Source: Populus alba
Taxonomy: Eukaryota > Streptophyta > Magnoliopsida > Malpighiales > Salicaceae
Direction: 5' to 3'
Assembly (NCBI RefSeq): GCF_005239225.2
Contig: NC_133288.1
Location: 21,768,169-21,832,168 of the forward strand
Length of the DNA stretch: 64,000 bases
The notes beneath the pieces are model-generated. The model saw only the letters and a list, made by a program, of their open reading frames with translations, ran no database searches and was not told where the DNA came from. This document shows positions 11,450 through 24,500 of the stretch, in pieces. The translations under genes were made by a program, and so were the position numbers. Position 1 is the first letter of the stretch, and the number at the start of each line of letters is the position of its first letter.

Positions 11450-14400
11450 TAGAAGTAAGGTGGGGATTGGTTAAAGAGTTTTTTATTTTAAAATATATTA
11501 AAATAATATTATTTTTTTATTTGACACCAGTACAGCACACCAATACAGTAAAAAATTAATTTTAAGCAGTTGTTTTCTTTAAATTTTGGTGAAATAATAG
11601 TTCCACCACATAGCCAAACACCTTCTTGATACTATAGTCGGTCGAAAGAGACCCTCTAACTCTTAGAAAACGACCTGGACACCGCGGCTATTTCCACTCA
11701 TTGATAATTTTAAACTATAAATATTCCCCAGGACGAAGAAAACTCCAAAAACCATAAATAATTGCAACAAGCTCGAAATATCATCACTTAACTAGCATAC
11801 ACAATTGAATTGTGAAAGTAACGTTACAAGAAAAATAAACTAAAATCGACGAAGGGAAATAAGGACACCTTTATCAGGAGTCATTGTCCATTGTTTTCTG
11901 GGCTTCCCCCGCATGGGTGTTGTTGACAATATTAGCACTGAATATCGGCTGCTAGGTAGACTACAGTGGTTCGTTCCTGTAATGATACATTTATGGTTTG
12001 AAAAATATTTTAAAAAATAATTATAATTATATTTTTTAGATATGTTTAAATTATGCTTTGCCTCCGTCATAGTTTTGATCAAGTTTAGTTAAACATCATC
12101 TACATAAATTTATATGAATTTCAATAAATAAATAAAAAATCTTCAGCCTTGGTTAAGAAAAAACAATAATTTATAGTTTTTTTTAAAGCATGTATTTTTT
12201 AAAACGGAATTATAAAAACTATCATGAAACCTAAATACAGGGTTCCTCACCTCACCTAAACACAGGCTCGATGGAAAGAACAACGGAGAAGATACCAGTG
12301 GCAGGCGGTGATATAATTTAGTAAATGTTTAAATTCATTTACTAAAGAATGGTAGAGCTTTGAATTCATGGCGAGAAGAACGCTGTCTGCTTGGTAAATG
12401 GCCGCGTAGAAATACGTGTGGACATATGCTGAAATAGAATAACATAATTTCCATGCATTCTCGTGTGTGTGACCAATCCATGAACGCACAATGGCCTTGT
12501 GTTTTTGCTTATTTCACTTGAAACCACTACAATTTTAAAATTCAATGGAGTATGTGATTCAATTTGCTCAACTGGGAAATAAAAAAATTGATTTTTATTA
12601 AAATATCTGATATTGATTGAAAAACTACAATTACATTGACATGGGTTTTTTTATACAACTTGTGCCAAGCATCCAGCAAAATGGCAGCCGGCAGGGCTAA
12701 CTTGTCTCCCGTTAATTCCCTTTGGTTAATTAAAATTTTTTAAAATTGACTCAATTTTTTTAAAATTCAAGTCATAAATTAAATAAGTTAACTTATATCA
12801 AAATTAAAATGATATTATTTTAAATTTTTATTTTAAAAAATTAAATTAAAAATTTTGACCGAATCACAAATTGGTTGATTGTACTAACATTATGGAGCCA
12901 ATCAATTCTAAATTGTTTTTTTTTTTAAATCAATCTAAACCAGCCAGGTCTTGAATTAACCCTCGGTTTGATAACAGCGTTATTATCTGTTTTCACTTTT
13001 GTTTGCCTTCTTCAGCCACCCTTTTAAAAAATAAAATAAACATTATCCACTCCACTAACATTAATTCATTTCATTAATTTAAGCTGGCCAGAGCGATGGC
13101 AATTGGAGTTAAGGCACGGTAATGGGTTTGCCTGGTCAAGAGATTAGGCAGATTAGGCAGCCAATCTAGAGATTATACCCGTCCCTCCAAAAACATGTAA
13201 TATGTTATATCTTGTAATTTTATTTATAAATTTAAACTTTTTAATTAAACAGATTTTTTAATATGATATTAGAATTGATGATTAAGTGATTATAAATTTA
13301 AATTTTAAAATTTTTATTTATTTAATAAAATTTAAGAAGTTTGAAGCAGAATGAAAACACAACAATCTATTCCTGCCAGGCAGTGCAATCAAAAAGATTA
13401 AAGGTGTAATTACTGATGAACGGCTGAGATTTCTTGACTGGCGGTGATAACAATGGAAGCACAGCACATGGTGTGGCCACTACACTTTAAGAGCTTGTAT
13501 GAGCTGTGACGGTGGTCCAAAGTCGTAGCACAGATAACAGAAGAATACACAATACACGCTCACTTTCCTAATATCGGATCCAGCTCATCATTTTTACTTC
13601 TTGCACAAGCCTAAAGGAATTAAATTGATTTTTTTAATAAATACATCAACTTAAATATACATTACCCTCGTGATTGTTGAAGTTATTTTTTTTATGTATT
13701 CATTTTTTTATAATTAATATGTAAAAAATACTTAAATTATTTCAAATATAAAAAAAATACCAAAGGACTGTTTAATAATGTGATAACTTTTGATTTTTGC
13801 CTAATTACGGAGAAAAAAATCATTTAATTTTTATATAATTTATGTTTTTTGAATTGGACCCCATGTATAATTACATTTCATACTTTTTTTTTATATAGAA
13901 GTTAAAATAAAATGTTTTTTCAATTATAGACACCTCTTTTTATATTTCATGCAAAAATTCACTCACAACAATTTTAACAAAATATATTTTTTTGAAACCT
14001 GTTTTTTTAAAGTCACAAATAAAATTAATTTTCTTAAACCTATTTTTTTAAAACCATAATTATAAAGGCTACTATAATACAAAAAAAAAAAAACACATTA
14101 AATTAGCACATGAAATTGCGGTGTGTTATAAAAATATATTAAAAAAGTCTAATTTTAATTGACAGATAAACTAATATCTTAAAGTTTAATTTTAATCAGA
14201 AATAATCTTTATCATGGAATAAATAAAATAAAATTGATATTATTACTTGTCTCAAAATAATTACCTAATTAAACCTTTGTTTAAAATATTTCATAACACA
14301 CACTTTAATTAAAGCTAATTTAGCAAGAGATTTACAATCGGAAAATAAGTATTATAAAGAAGTACGAATAATAGAGGGTCATGGTTCTCATGAATTTATG

Positions 14401-14669
14401 TTAATTTTTATTTATGTAAAAATGTTAAATATGAAAAATAAAAGAAAAATCTATTTAAGATAAAATTAAAAAAACTTGTACAAGACATCTACGTCAACAA
14501 AAAAAGAAAGAGTACGAGGATACCACCGCCGATTTTTAATTTTCGAGGGGCAAATCCGTCAAGAGGAAGCACGCATGCCACTTTCAAGATTGCAATAAAA
14601 AAATAACAATTTCATTAATTGCTTTTTTTTTTTTTTTTTTTTTTTAAATAAAATTAATCTAAAAAGCTG

Positions 14670-16303
14670 ATGTTTTATGGAGCATTTGCAACGTCCTCTC
14701 TTTTAAGTGACACCTCGAAGTATAATATTTTCACTCTCTCACCCACCACCACCACCACCGTCTCCTCTGTCATTTCTCATTTAAAAGCCATCAACCTTAG
14801 ATCTCCATTTCTTTCCTTAACCCCAATATTCTCATACTTTCTCTACTTATCGAAGCTACATTTCTACTGGTGACTGGTGAGCTATTTTCTCTTTCTTTTT
14901 CATGTTCATCATCCTTAAACTTGTGTATTGGCGAGCTATTTTTTCATCGGTGGCGAGAAAATAAAAACGAAAATAGAAATGGGTTTTGTTTGGCGTGTGA
15001 GTTATGCTTGTTTCCGCTTTGTGGAAAAAAATAAATTTGGTTTTATTTGGGTCTTTTTTTCAAAGTGAAGAACATGATTTCTCTATCTGTCGGTTATTGT
15101 GGGATTTCTTCCACACTAAATCTTTCTTAGAGCTTGTGTTTGTTTTCCTGTTTTGATTATATGATCTTTGGCTTTAGCCTTTTTTTGCTTAATAGCTAAA
15201 ATGGCTTTTACTTTTTATACCTGTGGGATTTTTCTTGATAACTGTTTTTGGTAGCAGTCTGGCAGTGATTTGACATTGGTGGCGTTTGGGGTTGATTACC
15301 TTTTGGGTTAGATTTTTTCAGCTTAGTACAGTCTCTCTTTCTGCTCCTGTTTCACTTCTTGATTTTCTTTTTAAAAATATTCCATTTGGTATAGAAACAT
15401 TTTGGTTCTTCTGAACGTGGTTAATTTTTGTTGTTGTTAATTTTAGTTGTATTTTTTGCGTTATTCATTGAATTGTTATTTATTCTAGAGATCTTTATAT
15501 GGTATTAATTACTAACTTGGTGATTAGTTCTTGGCAGTAATTAATAAGGTATTACTGGCTTTAATGACATAGCATGCATGTCATGGATGGTGTTTTTTTT
15601 TTTCTGAGATTTAGTTACACACAGGAGATTAATTTATGAAAATGCTGGTTATAATTTTGATGATAATTATTTGGTCAGATTTTTTGGGATTTTTAAAATA
15701 TTGATGGTCCTATTTTTTATTATATATTTTAAATCGTGTCGATTAATAATAAAATCGTCGTGTTTGATTGCCTGATGTTTTTGTTATACTTTGTTCGATT
15801 GCTTAGCAAATGCAGGATTCTAGAAGGGAAATTTAATGAGAGAAAATGACATTATTCCTAGGATTTGCATTACCATTAAGAAAGGGCGGCTTCGAAAACC
15901 TGGTCTTATTATTTTTAAAATACAGTATGATTTTTCTGAAGTCATTTTCTCCAAACTTGCCAGTTGAAATAATGAAATGGAATTCCCTATTTTTTTATGT
16001 TTAAAGTTGATGAAGATTACATGTTATATTCTTTCTATAAGGTGTACCATCAGAAAATATATACTATACGACATAAATTGGAGGTGGTTGTTTTGATATA
16101 TGATTATGGAGGACAGCTTTTAGTAGACCCGTTTTCTTATCTATCTGCATTTTTGACATTCTTAAAGTGGATTTATAATTCGTGCATTTTATTAATTTCC
16201 TTGTTTGAGGTTTGACTCTTTGGGTGCCATTGTTGCCTTATATATTTCCTAGTTGATTTCAATCATTTTTGCTCATATTTACTGTTGAAATTTCCAGTCC
16301 AAT
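14670..16303 (+). promoter_or_regulatory. FPP 5' leader: UTR exon and 5'UTR intron
   Basis: The FPP start codon lies only 6 nt after a good acceptor (tttccag, ending at 16297), so the leader must be spliced. A pyrimidine-rich, (ACC)-repeat-bearing stretch at about 14700-14876 ends with a consensus donor (ACTG/GTGAGC) and is the likely UTR exon, giving a 5'UTR intron of about 1.42 kb (14877-16297). That intron is T-rich as plant introns are and holds no believable coding sequence. The transcription start is not determined; a poly-T run at 14623-14645 lies just upstream. Confidence 0.6.
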
Positions 16304-19300
16304 ATGGATCGACGGAGTTGGCCTTGGAAGAAAAAGTCATCCGACAAGACTGAGAAAGCGGCTGCCGCAGCAGATTCTGGTGGATCACAGGAAGAGAAGG
16401 TATATTCACTGATAAAAGTTTTGTTTTCGCATTGTTTACTTACCATTGGTGTCAGACAATTCTAGCATCCTTGTTTATTTGGATGGTTTGTGACTTTGTA
16501 CGCTTAACAATGGCATCATTCCCATGAATTTCTTTGTAACTTTGTCTCCACCAACGAGTGAATTTGTGAACTGCAAATTTTAGCATCATTAAAAATATCA
16601 GAAAAATAGACCGCATGCTTCTATATAGCTTTTGTATTTTTCTGAAAACGAACTCCGTTCTCTAATCTGCTACATACCATTTTAGTTTCTGGACCACTTC
16701 AGATTTGTTGGATGAAAAGACCAAGGACAAGATTTAACAGTAGCACCATGCAACTGGCTGGGTGTCATGCTGTTTCAGCTCCTTTGGAAAACAATGAATT
16801 TCTCCAATTAATTCTTGTTCTGATATTCTTTTTCATGAAAACAGGATAGCTATAAAAAACCCAGCTATGTTCAAATTTCTGCGGAATCATACACCCACCT
16901 GACTAGTTTAGAGGATCAAGTGAAGACATATGAGGAACAAGTTCAGACACTAGAGGGAGAGATTAAGGACTTGAATGAAAAGCTGTCTGCAACCCATTCA
17001 GAGATGACTACCAAAGAAAACCTGGTGAAACAACATGCTAAAGTTGCTGAAGAAGCTGTTTCAGGTATGGCACTGTTCTTGAGATACTATATGAATATAG
17101 CCATGATGGTGCTTATTTATTAATGCAATTTCTTAAATTTAACTTGGCATGAATTGTATTGAATTTGGATCACCTTTTGCCTCAGGTTGGGAAAAGGCTG
17201 AGGCAGAAGCTTTGGCATTGAAAAATCATCTAGAATCGGTCACCCTCTCAAAGCTCACTGCTGAAGATCGGGCATCACATTTGGATGGTGCTCTTAAAGA
17301 GTGCATGCGGCAGATACGAAATCTAAAAGAAGAACATGAACAGAGAGTGCAGGAAATTGTCCTCAACAAGAACAAGCAATTGGACAAAATTAAGATGGAT
17401 TTTGAAGCAAAAATTGCTACTTTAGACCAAGAGCTCCTTAGATCTGCTGCTGAAAATGCTGCACTTTCAAGGTCATTGCAAGAGCATTCTAACATGCTGA
17501 TCAAGATAAGTGAAGAAAAGTCACAAGCTGAGGCTGAAATCGAGCTCTTGAAGAGCAATATTGAGTCATGTGAAAGGGAAATAAATTCACACAAATATGA
17601 ACTCCATGTAATTTCTAAAGAGCTGGAGATTCGTAATGAAGAAAAGAATATGAGCATAAGATCTGCTGAAGCTGCCAACAAGCAGCATATGGAGGGTGTC
17701 AAAAAAGTAGCTAAGCTGGAATCAGAGTGCCAAAGATTACGCGGTCTTGTTCGGAAGAAGTTGCCAGGTCCTGCTGCACTTGCCCAGATGAAGCTAGAGG
17801 TTGAGAGTTTGGGCAGAGATTATGGAGACTCTAGATTGAGGAGGTCTCCCGTTAAGCCTCCAAGTCCTCGTTCGTCCTCTGTGACTGAATTTTCTCTGGA
17901 CAATGTACAGAAATTCCATAAAGAGAATGAGTTTCTCACAGAGCGTTTATTTACAATGGAGGAGGAAACAAAGATGCTGAAAGAAGCTTTGGCAAAGCGT
18001 AACAGTGAACTGCAGGCTTCTAGGAATCTGTGTGCTAAAACAGCAAGCAAGCTTCAGAGTTTAGAAGCTCAATTTCATATCAGCAATCAACTGAAAAGTT
18101 CCCCAAAATCTATCATTCAGGTTCCTGCTGAAGGTTACTCTAGTCAAAATATTAGCAATCCACCTAGCTTAATCACTGTGTCAGAAGATGGAAATGATGA
18201 TACACAAAGCTGTGCTGACTCTTGGGCAACGATATCGATCTCCGAGTTTTCCAATTTCAAGAAGGACAATCACAGTGAGAAGTTGAACAAGGCTGAAAAC
18301 GCAAAGCACCTTGAGCTTATGGATGACTTCTTGGAGATGGAGAAGTTGGCTTGTTTAAATGTAGACAGTGCCGCTACCACTTCAAATTCTCCAAAAATCA
18401 AGACTTCTGAAGTTGCCAATAGGGATGCTTCAGATGAGATTTCTTTGCAAAAAGAAGATACACTGTCTGAAGAGAAGCACAATTTGGATCCACCGGTTAA
18501 TCACCTGTCTTGCAAAAAGGATTCTTCAGCCATAGAATCAGGATCTGATGCAGACCTGTCATCATTCATGAAGCTCCAGTTGAGAATCTCTACATTACTT
18601 GATTCTGGGTCTAAGAAGGCTGATATGGGGAAAATTTTAGAAGATATTAAGCAGGTTGTGCAGGATGCAGAAACTGGTGCAAGCTGCGTTTCCAAAGAAG
18701 CACACTGTTCTGATGCAACAACACATGACAGGCAGACTTGTCCTGAAGATGCTGGCATAATGGGAGAGAAGGAAATCGAATTGTCCCAAGAGAGTAAGAC
18801 AGCTGCACAAATTACGCACACAGTAAGCCAGGAGTTATTGCCTGCCATTTCTCAGATTCATGACTTTGTATTATTGCTGGGTAAAGAAGCAATGGCAGTT
18901 CATGACACTTCTTGCGATAGCATTGGTCTGAGCCAGAAAATCAAGGAGTTTTCAATCACTTTTAATAAAGTTTTATACAGTGACAGAAGTTTGGTTGATT
19001 TCGTATCTGATCTTGCTCATATATTAGCTCTAGCCAGCGGGCTCAGATTCAATGTCCTGGGATATAAAGGCAATGAGGCAGAAATCAGCAGTCCTGATTG
19101 CATAGATAAGATTGCTTTACCCGAGAACAAGGTTGTTCAAAAGAATTCATCAGTAGAAACATATCAGAATGGCTGTGCCAACATTTCTAGCCCTACCTCT
19201 AATCCTGAGGTGCCTGATGATGGAAATTTGGTACTGGGCTATGGATCAAACACCACATCGTGCAAGGTCTCATTGGAAGAGTTTGAAGAATTGAAATCAG

Positions 19301-20825
19301 AGAAGGACAACATGGCCATGGATCTAGCTAGATGTACTGAAAATTTTGAAATGACAAAGTCTCAGTTACATGAAACCGAACAGCTTCTAGCTGAAGTTAA
19401 ATCCCAATTGGCTTCTGCACAAAGGTCTAACAGCTTGGCTGAGACACAGCTTAAATGCATGACAGAGTCATATAGGTCACTTGAAACACGTGCACAGGAG
19501 TTAGAAACTGAGGTAAACCTTCTGCGGTTGAAAACAGAAACTTTGGAAAATGAGCTTCAAGAAGAAAAGAAGAGTCATCAGGGTGCTTTGACCAGATGCA
19601 AGGAACTAGAAGAGCAACTGCAAACGTAAGCTTCCATCCTTTTTTTTTACCATGTTCAGATTAACCATCCATCTTTTGCAAACTTATGTCTACCATGGCC
19701 TATGTGTGATCCTGACCAATTCAAGTGTTTCTAATTATCTCGTGGAGTTTTTTGATGATTCATCTGGATTTGTCTCTAATACGAACATTTTGTTCTTTCT
19801 AGGAACGAGAGCTCTACAGTGACTGACACTGAGTGCAAACAGGTGGGGCATTTTTCTTCTTCATCTTTCCTTAAATTGTCTTCGTTCAGAACTGCTTTGT
19901 TTCTCATGTTATCAATAAAACAAGAGAAAAAATGTGAGATATAAATGTTGTGATGAAGACGTTGCTAAATGATGCTTTCTAACACAGTGGTGTATGACCT
20001 AAACATTAATCTAGTGCAGCAAACATACTGTATTATGGACAGCATTGTATATCTTGCAAACCCAGCAATTCAGCATCTATGGACCTAACTAGAACAGACC
20101 AATAAATGAGTACTTGTATGAAAGTTGATATTGATCTCTCAATGCAACCATGCATTTTCGTATTATGTGACCCATCATAGATCATTGCCTTCTATGCCAA
20201 GTGTTTCATGTCAAATGGGGGAGGGGGAGGGGGAGGGAACAGTATCTTTTTTAAAAAACAACAAAGCACACTGAGGGCGAGGAATATGATATCTAATTAA
20301 CTTATGAGATCCTTGCTATATTTAATGTGATACTTTGGAGTTTGGACACGATCAGTTCAAAGAGCTAAATTGGAAGTACTGTTTCAGGAGAAAGAGATAG
20401 CAGCTGCTGCCGAAAAGCTTGCAGAGTGCCAGGAGACCATATTTCTACTTGGCAAGCAGTTAAATTCTCTGTGTCCCCAAACAGAGATCATGGGATCTCC
20501 TTACAGTGAAAGGAGTCAAATTGGCGATGTTTTTGCTGAAGATGAACCTACTACAAGTGACATGAATTTGCAGGACTTCGATCAAGCTGAGATGGACACA
20601 GGTGGTTTAGCCAATATACACACAGCAGGGGCGGAATCTCCCATCAATTCACACAACCATCCATGCAGTCCATCTGATACAGAATCAAGCCTCTTGAGAT
20701 CCCCAGTTGGTTCGAAGCCTCCAAAACACAGGCCTACAAAATCTTCATCTTCTGCCCCAATGCTGGAGAAACATTCTCGAGGATTTAGCAGGTTCTTTTC
20801 CTCGAAAGGGAAGAATGGTTATTAG
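16304..20825 (+). CDS. Filament-like plant protein (FPP4/FPP6 type), 1077 aa, 5 coding exons
   Basis: Long coiled-coil plant protein of the FPP family; published FPPs are linked to nuclear-envelope-associated and cytoskeletal partners, with no enzymatic role. Coding exons: 16304-16399, 16845-17064, 17186-19625, 19803-19842, 20388-20825; all introns are GT-AG and the phases close (0, 1, 2, 0). Hallmarks seen: N-terminus MDRRSWPWKKKSSDK; ALKECMRQIR at about 141-150; RLRGLVRKKLPGPAALAQMK at 289-308; MDDFLEMEKLA at 484; IHDFVLLLGKEA at 663; a C-terminal coiled coil (about 840-920), then EKEIAAAAEKLAECQETI in exon 5 and a basic C-terminus ending SRFFSSKGKNGY. Coiled-coil segments are rich in E, K, L and Q. 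The start is the first ATG after the 5'UTR intron acceptor at 16297. The exon 5 acceptor at 20386-20387 is the only nearby AG that keeps phase. The N-terminus resembles Arabidopsis FPP4/FPP6 more than FPP1-3. The 3' end is probably near 21200-21290, where AATAAT-type signals occur. Confidence 0.93.
20217..20237 (+). other. G-quadruplex-type run in FPP intron 4
   Basis: G5-A-G5-A-G5-A-G3 on the coding strand inside the last intron (19843-20387), about 150 bp before the exon 5 acceptor. Four G-runs with one-base loops satisfy the usual intramolecular quadruplex rule. It could also simply be a (GGGGGA) microsatellite. Confidence 0.8.
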
Positions 20826-21707
20826 CCCGGCAGGTTGCAGGTCTAATAGAGTTGTGGTCGATAAAGATCCATTTAGCAATAATCTGAATCACTAAACATG
20901 GAGTCGTCGAGCATAACTGGTGCTAGAATCACTCGTGTATTATTCAAGCTCGTGGCCCTGAGTTTGTTCAAGTTTCATATTGTGAAACGATGCTTTAAAC
21001 ACTGGGTAATTTTTTGTAACTAATGACTGTATATGGTATCCACATCTATTACAAGTTTCCTTGCCTTCAGCAACTCTGTGAAGGGAACATGACATAGTTT
21101 CTGGACGGGGACCGACCACATCGAATGTAATTGTTTGTGGCAGATTGGTATGATTGTTCTTTTTCGACATACGAACAGTTGATGTTGTCAGTTCTCAAAT
21201 AATATTGTGAAATGATAATAAGTAGCTGAGTTTTTGAGCAACCTGTTCGGTTCTTTCGACCTTCAATTCTTCCAAACGAGCTCATATATCCATGTCTTGT
21301 CTGTTTTTAATTCCTTTTCTAGCCTGTGTGTTTTCTTTGGAACTTGGAACCGGGATTTGGAGGCGGTTGGAGAACTGCATGACTAAAGAGTTTGGAGGCT
21401 ACAAGTTCGGATAACAGCTTGGAAAATTGTGAGCAAGCCTCTACTTTCTGCATGGGGAAAAGAATCTAAAGGCACCTGAGAGTTTCTATTACAGATGTGG
21501 TATATATTAAACCTCTTCAATTACATTGATTGATCTAGCCGAGGGATTTTCAAATCTTTTCATTCCTAAAATCTCTTTTATGTTGCGATTCTGACGTTCT
21601 GTGCTCGGCTTGATGGTGTTCTCTTCAGCCCTTAAACGGCTCTTGCACATTCAACCTGTACACAGTCCCTACTCGTCCTAGAGTTATAGTTATAAGATAC
21701 AGCCTCG

Positions 21708-21793
21708 AGTCAATCTAGATTAACATTCCAATTATAAGTTAGATTGGTTAAGTCAATCTAGATTAACATTCTAATTATAAGTTAGATTGGTTA
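21708..21793 (+). repeat. 43-bp tandem duplication
   Basis: Two adjacent 43-bp copies (21708-21750 and 21751-21793) beginning AGTCAATCTAGATTAACATT, with one C/T difference. Unrelated in sequence to the 43-bp repeat at 6395. Confidence 0.95.
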
Positions 21794-22917
21794 ATTAGCG
21801 AGTAAATAAGTTAATCCAAACTATGACTATCAAGCTAACCCATTAAGTCAGTTGGGTATTTTAACCATGCCTAGAGTAATGTTTTGTACTTTGAGCATAG
21901 TTATTTGATTCAAGGGTCGTTTTGGTCAAAAAATCGTGTCTTGGATCGACAAGAAAAAATTAAAAAATATATATTTAAAATTTTAATATTTTATATGAAA
22001 AAATTAATAAATAATTCATATGTAAATATAAACTATATATTTTATAAATAATAAAATTTAAAAGATTATTTAAAAAAAAAAATTATCTCATTTATTCTTT
22101 ACCAAACACATCTCAATCTTTACACTTCAAAACATCGACCAAAACCATATCCCCTCACGCGGAAAAGGAAAGGGTCCATACACAAGCTGACACGTGCATA
22201 CTCCTTCCCTCAAAACGCCGCGAGTATTGCAGATATTTAAACGTTCGCGGGTGCAAATGTCCATAGAATCTCCGAAACCTCCGTGCCTCTTCCTCGTGCC
22301 ATTTTCTCTCAACAGTCCTTGTTTCGTTTAGTTGTATTTTTCCTTGAAAAGAAATCGATTCCCAAATGACAAGAACTTGCTATCTTACTTTTCAACATAG
22401 ATATTTAATTCTATCCGATCTTAGTTTTATATTAAAATAATTTTATTAAACTCAAATTAATCCAGTTAAATTTAACAAAACTTATATGAAACTCGATCAA
22501 ATTAAATTATTTTTTATTTTATTTTTAAAACATTGCTATTTATTTATAAAGGGTAAAAATGAATTGAAAAAAAAAATCAGAGCATGAGAATTTTGTTTTT
22601 ATATATAAATATAGTTTGAAAATTTTAAAAAAACTATATTATTACAAATATATAATCAGTTGGATGATGTTGTTCTCGCACTCTTAAATCTCGTAATTCA
22701 AGAATACATATACAAAACAGTTTGTTTGGTCTTGGTGTTTGTTAATTGTTTACTTTGTTTTTTCGTAACAATCATCCAAGATAATTTATTCTAATGCTTA
22801 ACAACTACTAATTTGAAAATTGATTTTATTTTTTAAAAAATAAATCTTTATTGAACTGCAATGGATCACCCGGGTCCTGAATTAATCTAATGGGTTGTCT
22901 GGATCTCCCCACAACTC

Positions 22918-22950
22918 TTCTTCTTCTTCTTCTTCTTCTTCTTCTTCTTC
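22918..22950 (+). repeat. (TTC)11 microsatellite
   Basis: Eleven perfect TTC units in intergenic DNA. Confidence 0.95.
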
Positions 22951-24287
22951 AGACATAGTTAAAATCCCAAGTTTCAGATTAACCTACTAAATATAATAAC
23001 TATAGCCCATACCACTCATCTTCAGCAATATGAAATTTAAAATTTTACACAAACACTTCGTTTACATAGTGTGGTTGTGGACTTTTACATGGCCCATTGT
23101 ATTTTTTTTCGTGCAGTAGCTTAAAATCACCAAACTGCTAGGCTGAAAGCGTCCTGAAGAGACACAACGAGAAACTGACATTGATTTTACAGTCATTACA
23201 GTAGATCCCACTGAATCTGTTGAGGCATCCTTGAGTTTCTTCCATGAATTTAACTGTGCGTGGCAACATACAGGGAGGTAGATAGGCTATCCTAAGCTTC
23301 TGACGAAGCATATTGCACCCACGCCGTCTACACATATATTTGAAGGGATTTTTATCATATTTATATTGAAATCGAAAATTAAAGATGCCTCTGCTGATAA
23401 AATCATAGAGCGTAGAAATGCAACCAACAAAGAGCTATTCCTACGTCGTTCAATGAGGCCTTGTTCTTTCGATGGAGGATGCCAAAATGGGGTGCTTGTG
23501 GACTTGCAGATGTCCCTTTCGATTTATCTTTGAGCCCATTGTGAGGAGAGGGCTGACTCTTAGACAGGCCGAAGATGATCTTAGAGGCCTTCTCCACTAA
23601 CGGAGGCCCTTCGATTCCTTTCATGAGAAAGATCCATGCATGCTCGATTGTGCTCCTTCCCAAAACAAAGATAAGGAGACTGTTTCTCTTAAAAAAACAC
23701 GACTCCATCACTTCCATCCTAGGGAATGTATATTTCAAAGAATATTTTTATCAATGGAGGGATTTTTCAGCCTGTCTGCTTAAATTTGCTGAGGCTCGTT
23801 TGCCTTGTCTGGGCACCTCAAAGTTCAAAGACAAATTGCACACTCTTCAAGAGATGAAGTTATAGCAGCAGCACACTCTCTTAGACCTTTATAAGTTGTG
23901 CTGAAAACAAGGATCCATGTCCACCTATAACCATTCCGACATGATTAGTGTAGCTAGTTGGGTTAATTTTGGGAGACGGTTTCTGGTTGGCAACTTGGCA
24001 TCTCAGCTAGATCTATGCATACATCCATCCGCTTCAAATATTGACCCCTGTTTTGGTGCATGCACGCGTGCGTTTTCTTCGACACCGAAGGAGATGGTGG
24101 TCCAAGTTAATTACCACAAACAACTGTTAACTTCTCATGTGTCTTTGTTGCGTCTTTCAACCAATCATGTTCAAAACAATGGAGGTTGAGAAACAGCACC
24201 GGCCTCGTACTATTTCTCACTGTAGTTCGGGAGAGATAAAGGGAATAAAATGATGAAATTATATGTGTGGTGGTCTCGTGGAAGAAG

Positions 24288-24500
24288 GTAGTGTTTGGGA
24301 ACGCGGTTTAAATCGCGTTCTCACAAAATTTAAATTTTATTTTTTATTAAAATTTAATACAGTTTATATGTTTTGTATCGTTTTAATATGCTGATGTTAA
24401 AAATGAATTTTTAAAAAATAAAAAAAATATTATTAGACATGCATTTAGACACGAAAAATTATTTGAAAAAATAACCATTAACACACTGTCAAACATACTT
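24288..24500. mobile_element. Miniature element, same family, 213 bp
   Basis: GTAGTGTTTGGG at the left and GTCAAACATAC at the right, with the family interior ATCGTTTTAATATGCTGATG and TTATTTGAAAAAATAACCAT. Flanked by GAAGAAG on both sides (24281-24287 and 24501-24507) rather than TAA, so the target duplication differs from the other two or is coincidental. Confidence 0.65.

Larger units (their letters stand above)
236..14600. other. Gene-free AT-rich intergenic region
   Basis: Apart from the miniature elements, SINE relics and the 43-bp repeat listed separately, I see no coding sequence. Short open frames (60-122 codons) lack family motifs, splice-consistent extensions or good initiation contexts. 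Slightly GC-richer islands at 3050-3250, 6780-7010 and 9600-9960 look promoter- or transcript-like but could not be tied to a gene. Confidence 0.6.

Noticed and set aside
17226..17702. 158-codon open frame on the minus strand
   Set aside because: It lies antisense to the FPP coiled-coil exon; Ser/Leu/Cys-rich antisense frames are a side effect of E/K/Q-rich coding sequence. No motif, promoter or independent codon pattern.
20370..20387. An upstream extension of FPP exon 5, open from a TTG at 20370
   Set aside because: Only the acceptor ending at 20387 keeps the phase from exon 4 and reproduces the conserved EKEIAAAAEKLAECQ block; the extra codons are intron.
23403..23865. Overlapping open frames (111 codons minus, 96 codons plus) in a less AT-rich patch
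   Set aside because: Neither translation shows a family motif, signal peptide or splice-consistent continuation. Could be a very old pseudogene; not supportable.
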